Source of the DNA: Akkermansiaceae bacterium
Lineage (GTDB): Bacteria; Verrucomicrobiota; Verrucomicrobiia; Verrucomicrobiales; Akkermansiaceae
DNA length: 32,230 nt
Assembly (NCBI GenBank): GCA_018676385.1
Contig: JABHEX010000319.1
Location: 1 to 32,230, forward strand
Direction of reading: 5' to 3'
Shown: one piece after another, positions 24,330 through 31,348 of the stretch
Position numbering within the stretch: the first letter of the stretch is position 1
How the letters are laid out: each line of letters starts with the position of its first letter
Notes under the pieces: model-generated
What the model was told of the DNA's origin: nothing
The model's input: the letters and a program-made list of their open reading frames with translations, nothing else
The model's database searches: none
Position numbers and translations under genes: made by a program

Positions 24330-25670
24330 ATGAAACAGAAATCCTGGCATATCAATCGACGCGAATTTATTAAAGGCGGCGGCGTTGCCTTAGCGCTTCC
24401 ACTGCTCAATGGCATGTCGTGGGGCAAAGCGGCAGCAGGCAAGGCACTGCCAAAACGTATGGTCGTGAGCTACATCGCCTATGGTGTCTACGAGCCAAAA
24501 AATAAGGATGGTTCGCACCACGACTGGAATTGGTGGCCGTGCAAAGACGCCGGCCCACTTACCTTTAACAAATCAGCAGCTCCTTTCGAGCCCCTAAAAG
24601 ACTCCGTGAGTTACATCCGCGGCCTTGAGCACGCAGGTGGCGTCGGAATGGGTGGCCACAGCAGTGGTGACGTTTTTGCGACCGGTGCTGATATGTCGGT
24701 TACTGAAAAAACCAACAACATCTCCGTTGATCAGCTCGCCGCGAAAGTGAACGGCCACAAGACCCGCTACGCGTCACTCGTGTTAGGCACCGAGGGCGGA
24801 ACTGGCTCGTACGGCAGCGCCAAGACACTTTCCCACTACGGCCCCGGACGCCCCATTCCGTCGATGCACCGACCCCAAGAGATTTTTAACCGACTCTTCA
24901 ACCCCTACGCAGGAAAAGGTATCGAGCAAGTGCGCGCCGACCTCAAACGTGAGGCGAGTGTGCTCGATCTAATGATGGACGACTCGAAACGACTTAAGGG
25001 TCGGCTCGGAAAAGAAGATCAGCAGAAGATGGAAGAGTATCTTGATTCCATAAGGGCTCTTGAAAAACGTGTTGAACGCACCAGCCAGTGGACTCACCAG
25101 CCGCTGCCGAATGTCGATACCAAAGGGCTGAACCTCGAAGTCTCCCACAAGGAACCCGAGGAATACACGCGCTGTATGTATGACCTGCTTTACCTCGCGT
25201 TCCAGACCGACTCCACACGTTTCGCCACCCTGATGTTAGAAAGTGAGCAATCCAGTGGCAGCGAAATGTGGAATTATGCGAACTACGTGCTCGGCTACAA
25301 GGGAGCCACTCATGACATTGCACACAAACGCCCGACCGAATCCGGAAAGTGGGACAACTGGCGTGCCAAGCAGCACGCCTACTTCCTAGAGCGCCTTAAG
25401 AATACGCCAGAAGGCGACAGCAACATGCTCGACCAAACGGTGGTCGTCTGGGGATCCGCTCACCCGCATGCATCACACAGCACGAAGAATTACCCAATCC
25501 AAGTCGCGGGTGGGAATGCGCTTGGCTTTAAGCACGGTAACCTGCACTCTTTTGAAGGTAAGAAAAAAGTGCCGCTGTCTAATCTGTATGTCTCAATGCT
25601 TAATGCCGTCGATGCCCCGACAAAGCAATTCGCAGATAGCACGGGTGAGATGAAAGAAATCAGAGCCTGA
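24330..25670 (+). CDS. Tat-exported DUF1552 protein
   Basis: 446-aa protein of the DUF1552 family (PF07586), function unknown, nearly always encoded beside DUF1592-type proteins. The N-terminus carries a twin-arginine signal, NRREFIKGGGVALALPLL, so it is exported folded, probably with a bound metal or cofactor. The opening PKRMVVSYIAYGVYEPKN is the usual DUF1552 start. A histidine- and serine-containing cluster, HPHASHS at 378-384, sits where the family has its HxHSHH-like motif; here the last His is Ser. It lies 7 bp after the DUF1592 gene and 14 bp before the hydrolase gene, forming one operon. Confidence 0.88.
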   Translation: MKQKSWHINRREFIKGGGVALALPLLNGMSWGKAAAGKALPKRMVVSYIAYGVYEPKNKDGSHHDWNWWPCKDAGPLTFNKSAAPFEPLKDSVSYIRGLEHAGGVGMGGHSSGDVFATGADMSVTEKTNNISVDQLAAKVNGHKTRYASLVLGTEGGTGSYGSAKTLSHYGPGRPIPSMHRPQEIFNRLFNPYAGKGIEQVRADLKREASVLDLMMDDSKRLKGRLGKEDQQKMEEYLDSIRALEKRVERTSQWTHQPLPNVDTKGLNLEVSHKEPEEYTRCMYDLLYLAFQTDSTRFATLMLESEQSSGSEMWNYANYVLGYKGATHDIAHKRPTESGKWDNWRAKQHAYFLERLKNTPEGDSNMLDQTVVVWGSAHPHASHSTKNYPIQVAGGNALGFKHGNLHSFEGKKKVPLSNLYVSMLNAVDAPTKQFADSTGEMKEIRA

Positions 25671-25684
25671 GCTCTCCAACTAGC

Positions 25685-27115
25685 ATGCTGAAACTATTAA
25701 TTAAAAAATCCCTATTCATACTCCTCTGCCTGACGTTGCCTGCGGTAGCGGATGTGAAGATCGAAAAGGGAGAGAAAAAACTCCCGCTTAAGGGCGAGTC
25801 CTTCAAGTTGAACGGTCGTGATGCTTTTGTGATTGTTCCGGAAAAGGCCAAGGCAAACACTCCATGGGTTTGGTATGCGCCAACGCTTCGGGGTTTGCCA
25901 TCCAAAGCGGAGGTCTGGATGTTCGAAAAGTTCCTCGCCAAGGGGATTGCCATCGCCGGTATCGACGTTGGTGAGTCCTACGGTAGCCCGGATGGACGCA
26001 AGCTGTTTTCTGATCTCTATCAGCACCTAACAACAACGCGAAAGTTTGCCAAGAAACCCTGCCTGCTCGCACGCAGTCGCGGCGGGCTGATGCTCTATTG
26101 CTGGGCGGCGGAAAATGTCGATAAAGTAAGTGGCATCGCTGCACTTTATCCCGTCTGTAATCTGGAAAGCTACCCAGGACTCGAAAAAGCCGCCGGTGCC
26201 TATAAAATGACTGCTGCAGAACTTCGTGATGCTCTGCCTGATCACAACCCGATCGACCGCATCAAGTCACTCGCCGAGGCCGGTGTGCCTATCCTACATT
26301 TTCAGGGAGATAACGATAAGGTGGTGCCCCATGATGAAAACACAAAGATTCTTGTCCAACGATACAAAAAATTTGGGGGCCCCGCTGAAGTGGTTCTCAT
26401 CAAAGGGCAGGGGCACAACATGTGGAAAGGCTGGTTCGAGTCGCAAAAACTAACCGACTTCGCCATCGCGCGTGCGCTAGGTGAGAAACTTGCCCCGCTG
26501 GAAAAACTCAGAATGCTGGGAATTAACATTAACCGCGAAAAACGCTGCGTTGATTTGGATGCCAGAGTCTGCCTCAAGGAGGGGGCGTTGGAGCTCGTTG
26601 TCTGCACCTCTGGCACTAAAGAACACGAAGCTATTTTTGTCGTCGAAGCCCGTCCCGTGCTTATCCATGCCGCCCTCTTACTCGTTGGTGCTAATCCAGG
26701 TAACCCGGCAGGACGCCGGAAGTTAGAACAAGGTGGTTGGATCGATGTGCCACCCAGAGGTGGAGAAGTAGATGTCTCCGTGGTATTCAAGGATGCCGAT
26801 GGTAAGGAAAAGGAAAGCCCGCTTCAGAATTTCATGGTGTCCACAGCTGACCCAAATAAAAAATTTCCTACCAGCACATTTCTTTTCGCCGGCTCCCGAC
26901 TCATCCCTCAGGAAAAAGGTCCAAACATCTACCTCTGCGAGCAAAGCGGCAACGTCATTTCACTTTCCACCTTCGGCGATGAATTGCTTTGTCTTCCAGA
27001 ACGCCATGGTCATGAGAACGGTGCTCTGCTCTGGGAAGTCGTTGGTGAGAATCTTCCTAAGTTAGGAAGCAAGGTCAGCCTGCGCCTCCGTCCTAAGTTT
27101 GCAAAAGCAAAGTAA
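25685..27115 (+). CDS. Exported alpha/beta-hydrolase fused to a YdjY-type domain
   Basis: A 476-aa two-domain protein. The signal peptide is MLKLLIKKSLFILLCLTLPAVA. Residues 23-265 form an alpha/beta-hydrolase: nucleophile Ser131 in ARSRGG (the first Gly of GxSxG is Ala), acid Asp211 in GDNDKVVP, and base His244 in KGQGHNMW, with a GIDVGESYGS stretch near the oxyanion hole. Residues from about 275 (GININREKRCVDLDARVCLKEGALELVVCTSGTKEHEA) match the YdjY domain seen in planctomycete secreted proteins, including HAALLLVGANPG, SVVFKDADGKEKE and FAGSRLIP. Function is unknown; an exported esterase or peptidase tethered by YdjY is plausible. It is third in the operon with the DUF1592 and DUF1552 genes, and converges with the regulator gene with only 11 bp between stops. 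Confidence 0.82.
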   Translation: MLKLLIKKSLFILLCLTLPAVADVKIEKGEKKLPLKGESFKLNGRDAFVIVPEKAKANTPWVWYAPTLRGLPSKAEVWMFEKFLAKGIAIAGIDVGESYGSPDGRKLFSDLYQHLTTTRKFAKKPCLLARSRGGLMLYCWAAENVDKVSGIAALYPVCNLESYPGLEKAAGAYKMTAAELRDALPDHNPIDRIKSLAEAGVPILHFQGDNDKVVPHDENTKILVQRYKKFGGPAEVVLIKGQGHNMWKGWFESQKLTDFAIARALGEKLAPLEKLRMLGININREKRCVDLDARVCLKEGALELVVCTSGTKEHEAIFVVEARPVLIHAALLLVGANPGNPAGRRKLEQGGWIDVPPRGGEVDVSVVFKDADGKEKESPLQNFMVSTADPNKKFPTSTFLFAGSRLIPQEKGPNIYLCEQSGNVISLSTFGDELLCLPERHGHENGALLWEVVGENLPKLGSKVSLRLRPKFAKAK

Positions 27116-27126
27116 ATCAGCCCGTC

Positions 27127-28302
27127 TCACCCCTCCTTCCTCTCCCTATAATCCGTCGGGCTACAACCGTGCGCACGCCGGAAAAAACGTGCCAGCTCCT
27201 CGGTGGAGGAAAATGCCATTTCATAACAAATCTCCTTGATGCTCAGTCTTGTGTCGAGCAACAGGAATTCCAGTCTCTCGATCCTGATCCGCTTGATCAT
27301 CTCCTTGACGGTCATGCCCGTCTGGTTCCGGAACTCCTGCCGGAACGTCGACAGGCTACCAGTGGTGCAGTTGCTTTCCACCTCTCCCGCTTGGAGTGCA
27401 CTATGGGGTGCCTCCTTCCTGATTAAAAGAACCGCCTTTTGCACAGGCCCCGTGAACGACAGCACCACCCCGGTGGACTCACGCTCACGGATTTCACTTC
27501 CCGGGACGATGACGTGCCGGGGCACCTGTGGCATGCCACGGAGCATCTTGTCCAGAGTGGCCGCAGCCTCGTAACCGACCCTCTCACTCGGGTAATCAAT
27601 CGTCGACAAGGGAGGGGAGCACGTCAGTGCGAGAATGTCGCTGTAGCCTGCGCCAAGCACGCAAAATTCCTCGGGTATTCCCCATTCGGCCTTCTCGGCG
27701 AGAGTCAGGACGTTGGCAGCCACTCTGTCTTTGGCAAAAATCCCACAAGGCCTAGGCAGATGCTCTAACAGAGGGTTGAGGATCTCAGCGATTCGTGCCC
27801 TATGTTCCACTGGGAAAATAAGATCCTCTGCAAGCTGGTGGAGCTGCACCCGGCCGCCTGCCTTGGCAAACTCAGTGACCAGACCACGCTGCCAACACCT
27901 CGAATAACTCATTCCCAAATCCCCAATATAAGCAACATCCTTCAGCCCGAGTCCGGTAAAATACCGGCCTGCCCGACGCCCAATTTCCACACTGTCCGCC
28001 ACCACTCTAGGTACTCCCTTCTGCGCGTTCTCTGTGCTGAGTACCACCAGTGGCACATCTCTACGCTTGAATACCCCGGCCTCGTCCTCGACCGGGCGGA
28101 ACAGGATAGCACCGTCGCACTCTTCCTCCTCCATCTCAATACCACTTGTTTTCATACCGAAGAACTCCCCCTCACAAATCAATCGCCACGGCCGCCAGTG
28201 CTCGCGCTGGTAGCGCAAGATACCCCGCAACACGGCTTCCGTAAACGTCGACCATTCCGGCAAGCGGACTCGTATCACCAGGCGCTCTTTCATTTCTGAC
28301 AC
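27127..28302 (-). CDS. XylR-family transcriptional regulator (LacI-like sensor plus AraC HTH)
   Basis: 391-aa regulator of the kind that controls sugar catabolism. Residues 8-285 resemble a periplasmic-binding-protein/LacI sugar-sensing domain, with GRYFTGLGLKDVAYIGD, CGIFAKDRVAANVLTLAEKAEWGIPEEFCVLG and PPLSTIDYPSERVGYEAA. The C-terminal 100 residues are an AraC-type HTH pair: GSLSTFRQEFRNQTGMTVKEMIKRIRIERLEFLLLDTRLSIKEICYEMAFSS, then FFRRAHGCSPTDYRE. This order is the XylR arrangement. The gene is divergent from the PEP-CTERM protein gene, with a 97-bp shared upstream region, so it plausibly controls that gene and the following ones. The ligand is unknown. Confidence 0.9.
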   Translation of the reverse strand: MSEMKERLVIRVRLPEWSTFTEAVLRGILRYQREHWRPWRLICEGEFFGMKTSGIEMEEEECDGAILFRPVEDEAGVFKRRDVPLVVLSTENAQKGVPRVVADSVEIGRRAGRYFTGLGLKDVAYIGDLGMSYSRCWQRGLVTEFAKAGGRVQLHQLAEDLIFPVEHRARIAEILNPLLEHLPRPCGIFAKDRVAANVLTLAEKAEWGIPEEFCVLGAGYSDILALTCSPPLSTIDYPSERVGYEAAATLDKMLRGMPQVPRHVIVPGSEIRERESTGVVLSFTGPVQKAVLLIRKEAPHSALQAGEVESNCTTGSLSTFRQEFRNQTGMTVKEMIKRIRIERLEFLLLDTRLSIKEICYEMAFSSTEELARFFRRAHGCSPTDYRERKEG

Positions 28303-28386
28303 ACTTTATTGACTAAAATAGAATATGAAAGTTCTTTTTTAATGTGGGCTGAGAGTTAGTTTCCAGTATCAACTATCAAGATAAAC

Positions 28387-28399
28387 CAACAACAACAAC
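28387..28399 (+). repeat. CAA-repeat leader directly before a start codon
   Basis: Four CAA units plus one C run straight into the ATG of the PEP-CTERM gene, replacing any Shine-Dalgarno. It is an unstructured A/C-rich ribosome-loading site, or a short microsatellite. Confidence 0.7.
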
Positions 28400-29038
28400 A
28401 TGAAAACAAAGATACCTCTCGCTGTGCTCACTGCCGCGCTCTCCGCTCTCGCCATGCCAGCCGCGTCAGCCGCATTGCTCCAGATCGACTTGGGCAGCTC
28501 AGGCGGATCAGCGACCGGCTGGGACGTGTTCACCACGAGCGTCACAGATGCATCCGTCACGGACGTGAACAGCGTCGACAACGACGTCACCTTGTCGATT
28601 GGCGCTATCGGTGGGCTCGGCAATGTCGCAGGTGTTGCCGGCGGCACCCCTATTGACGGTATAAACGTGGCTTCCGAGGCATGGGATGATTACATTTGGG
28701 GGCCTGGAAATGGTTCGGAAATTCTCTTCGAACTCAAGAACCTGGACGCAGGGGACTACAACGTCTCTGTTTTCATGGGCCGCAACAACACCCAGTTTGG
28801 ACGGATCTGGGCTGGCACGCTCGGTGATGATCCCGGCTCCGAGAATACCGGCGACTACGGCTTCGGAAGTTCGACGGTCGGCGTAACGGTCGGCGCTGGA
28901 GACAGCCTTTTCTACGTCCACCAGGAAGACAACACCGGCGGCACTAGCGGGTTGATCGTCAACCCCGTCCCCGAGCCCTCGTCAGTAGCCCTGCTGGGCC
29001 TTGGCGGACTCGCCCTCATCCTTCGTCGCCGCAAGTAG
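28400..29038 (+). CDS. PEP-CTERM sorting-domain protein
   Basis: 212-aa surface or secreted protein. The signal peptide MKTKIPLAVLTAALSALAMP ends with an ASA-type cleavage site shortly after. The C-terminal 23 residues (190-212) are a full PEP-CTERM signal: VPEP, a hydrophobic helix (SVALLGLGGLALIL) and RRRK, processed by an exosortase. The mature part is rich in Gly, Asp, Ser and Thr with no cysteine and a beta-sandwich-like pattern (ILFELKNLDAGDYNVSVFMG), reminiscent of short carbohydrate-binding or matrix proteins; no enzymatic motif is seen. It is divergent from the XylR-type regulator and followed by a strong terminator. No exosortase gene is in the window. Confidence 0.9.
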   Translation: MKTKIPLAVLTAALSALAMPAASAALLQIDLGSSGGSATGWDVFTTSVTDASVTDVNSVDNDVTLSIGAIGGLGNVAGVAGGTPIDGINVASEAWDDYIWGPGNGSEILFELKNLDAGDYNVSVFMGRNNTQFGRIWAGTLGDDPGSENTGDYGFGSSTVGVTVGAGDSLFYVHQEDNTGGTSGLIVNPVPEPSSVALLGLGGLALILRRRK

Positions 29039-29061
29039 ACGTGTTACCTTGATACATTCAA

Positions 29062-29106
29062 AAAATCTCTGGCGGACCTCGTTTCCGCCGGAGATTTTCC
29101 TTTTTT
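29062..29106 (+). terminator. Rho-independent terminator after the PEP-CTERM gene
   Basis: A 15-bp stem (AAAATCTCTGGCGGA with TCCGCCGGAGATTTT, one G-T wobble) closes a 7-nt loop and is followed by CC and six T. It lies 23 bp after the stop codon. The A-rich base of the stem could allow weak bidirectional function. Confidence 0.9.
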
Positions 29107-29164
29107 ACGATCGAGCCTGCTGGCAAGAAAGGGATCATTGAAGCGTATAATTCGAAGCCGAAAA

Positions 29165-31348
29165 ATGCATATCCTCTCAACTACATGTAAATTCGCCCTC
29201 GTGGCGGGCTTGCTCCTGCACGCGCAGGATGTATGGGCGGAACGTGCGCACCTCGAATTCAACCGCGATATCCGCCCGATTCTTTCCGACAAATGTTTTG
29301 CCTGTCACGGATTCGATGCCAAAACCCGGGAGGCTGATCTACGTCTGGACACGGCGGAGGGCGCATACGCACTGAGGGATGGTGTGCAGGCGATCAAACC
29401 CGGTTCCCTCGACCACAGTGAGGTTTGGAAACGCATCACCAGCACCGATGCTGAAGAATTGATGCCGCCGCCGGACAGCAACAAGCAGCTCACGGATCGC
29501 GAAAAGAATCTGCTCAAACGCTGGATCGAACAAGGAGCGGAGTACCAACCGCACTGGGCACTGGTGCCACCACGTAAGCACATACCGTCAGAAAGTGCTT
29601 TGACGATTGCCAAAGGTCAGCCAAACCCAATTGACCGATTTATCCAGACGCGACTGAAGGAGAATGGCCTAACACATTCCCAGGAGGCGGAGCGCGTGAC
29701 GCTTGCCCGCCGCGTCACGCTCGATCTAACAGGTGTTCCGCCGTCGCCGTCAGAGCTCGATGCTTTTTTAAACGACAAGGCACTTGGTGCATACCAGCGG
29801 CTGGTCGACCGCTTGATGTCGACGCGTGACTACGCCGAACGCCGTGCCCAGGATTGGCTCGATCTGGCGCGCTATGCCGATACGCGTGGGTTTGCCGATG
29901 ACAAGATGCGTGCGATCTGGCCGTACCGGGACTGGGTGGTGCGTGCGCTGCATCGGAACATGCGCTTTGACCAGTTCACCATCGAGCAGCTCGCCGGTGA
30001 CATGCTGCCGAACGCGACTGCCGAGCAGCGGCTAGCAACCGGATTTCACCGCAATGCACCGCAGGCCAAAGGCATGACTTATCCTGTGGAGGAATACCGG
30101 CTCAAGGGAGTGACCGATCGGGTCAATACTACCGGCAAGGTATGGCTTGGCCTAACCATGGAGTGCGCCGAGTGCCACGATCATAAGTTTGATCCGATCA
30201 GCCAGCGCGACTACTTCTCGCTGTTTGCCATTTTCAATAACACGAAGCACCAAGGGAAAGGCTTCAAGCAGGGTGGACCGACGATGAAGTATGTACCAGC
30301 TCAGGGAGGTCAGGGCAAGGGGAAGGAGGTCTCGGTGCCGGTGATGGAGGAGCTTGCCCAAGCACGGGAAACATTTATCCACCTGCGCGGAAATTTTCTC
30401 AGTCGCGGCGACCAAGTTTCGCCAGGGGCGCCGGAAGTCTTGGTGGCTGACGGGAATGCTCAGCCGAAGAACAGGCTCGAGTTCGCACGCTGGCTGGTCA
30501 ATGGCAAGAACCCACTGGTCGCGCGGGTGGTGGTCAACCGCTTCTGGCAAAGTTACTTTGGAAACGGCCTGGTGCGCACGCCAGATGACTTTGGCTCGCA
30601 GGGCGAGCTACCCACCCATCCCGAACTGCTCGACTGGTTGGCATCCGAGTTCGTCAGCAGCGGCTGGGACATGAAACACATCAACCGCCTGATCGTCACA
30701 TCCGCCACCTACCGGCAGTCGACCCGCATCACGCCGCAGCATCAGAAAAAAGATCCGGGAAACCGACTACTCACCCGCATGCCGCGAGTTCGCTTGCCCG
30801 CCGAACAAATCCGCGACCAGGCGCTTGCTGTTAGTGGTCTGCTGAAGCCATACGCTGGTGGTTCCGCTGTATTCCCTCAGCAGCCTGACAACTATTGGGA
30901 AGACCGTGACCTGCCCGGGAAATGGAAGATGAGCAGCGGCGATGACCTTTTCCGCAAGAGCCTCTACATCTACTGGCGGCGCATGGCGCTGCACCCGACG
31001 ATGGAGCTGCTCGACGCTCCAGCCCGCGCCGTTTGCGTGGCAAAACGAAACTCGGCGAACCTGCCGACGCAGGCGCTTGTGACCCTGAATGCCCCTGTCT
31101 TTGTCGAGTCCGCCCGGCATTTAGCACAGAGGCTACTAACAGAGGCCGAAAGTCATGAGACCCGACTCGACCTTGCCTTCCGGCTTTGCCTAGGTCGGCT
31201 GCCCACATCCACCGAGAAAAAGCAATTCTTACAATTCATCAATACCCAGACCGCCCGCTACACAAAATCCGAGTCCATTGAGCTCGATGTCCTCACCAGT
31301 TTGGCCTCCGTGCTCTTGAACCTTGACGAAACCATCACCCGGCCATGA
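29165..31348 (+). CDS. Exported PSCyt1-DUF1549-DUF1553 protein with two CxxCH motifs
   Basis: 727-aa envelope protein of the other major Planctomycete/Verrucomicrobia cytochrome-like family; function unknown. The signal peptide covers about residues 1-25. PSCyt1 carries the haem motif CFACH (44-48) followed by AKTREADLRLDTAEGA and ELMPPPDS. DUF1549 starts near 150 (PIDRFIQTRLKENGL, RRVTLDLTGVPPSP, QDWLDLARYADTRGF) and contains the second motif, CAECHDHKFDPIS (334 onward). DUF1553 follows (ARWLVNGKNPLVARVVVNRFWQSYFG, GELPTHPELLDWLASEF, PRVRLPAEQIRDQAL). It is shorter than the common 900-1100 aa because there is no concanavalin-like insert between the DUF domains. The TTG at 29138 would add nine basic residues; the ATG at 29165 is preferred. 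The stop overlaps the next start (ATGA). Confidence 0.9.
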   Translation: MHILSTTCKFALVAGLLLHAQDVWAERAHLEFNRDIRPILSDKCFACHGFDAKTREADLRLDTAEGAYALRDGVQAIKPGSLDHSEVWKRITSTDAEELMPPPDSNKQLTDREKNLLKRWIEQGAEYQPHWALVPPRKHIPSESALTIAKGQPNPIDRFIQTRLKENGLTHSQEAERVTLARRVTLDLTGVPPSPSELDAFLNDKALGAYQRLVDRLMSTRDYAERRAQDWLDLARYADTRGFADDKMRAIWPYRDWVVRALHRNMRFDQFTIEQLAGDMLPNATAEQRLATGFHRNAPQAKGMTYPVEEYRLKGVTDRVNTTGKVWLGLTMECAECHDHKFDPISQRDYFSLFAIFNNTKHQGKGFKQGGPTMKYVPAQGGQGKGKEVSVPVMEELAQARETFIHLRGNFLSRGDQVSPGAPEVLVADGNAQPKNRLEFARWLVNGKNPLVARVVVNRFWQSYFGNGLVRTPDDFGSQGELPTHPELLDWLASEFVSSGWDMKHINRLIVTSATYRQSTRITPQHQKKDPGNRLLTRMPRVRLPAEQIRDQALAVSGLLKPYAGGSAVFPQQPDNYWEDRDLPGKWKMSSGDDLFRKSLYIYWRRMALHPTMELLDAPARAVCVAKRNSANLPTQALVTLNAPVFVESARHLAQRLLTEAESHETRLDLAFRLCLGRLPTSTEKKQFLQFINTQTARYTKSESIELDVLTSLASVLLNLDETITRP

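Noticed and set aside
26302..26790. 162-codon minus-strand frame opposite the hydrolase-YdjY gene
   Set aside because: Antisense shadow in GC-rich coding sequence; Ser/Pro/Arg-rich translation without domains.
27802..28299. 165-codon plus-strand frame opposite the XylR-type gene
   Set aside because: It is the antisense shadow of a gene with recognisable domains along its length; the translation has no family-like pattern.
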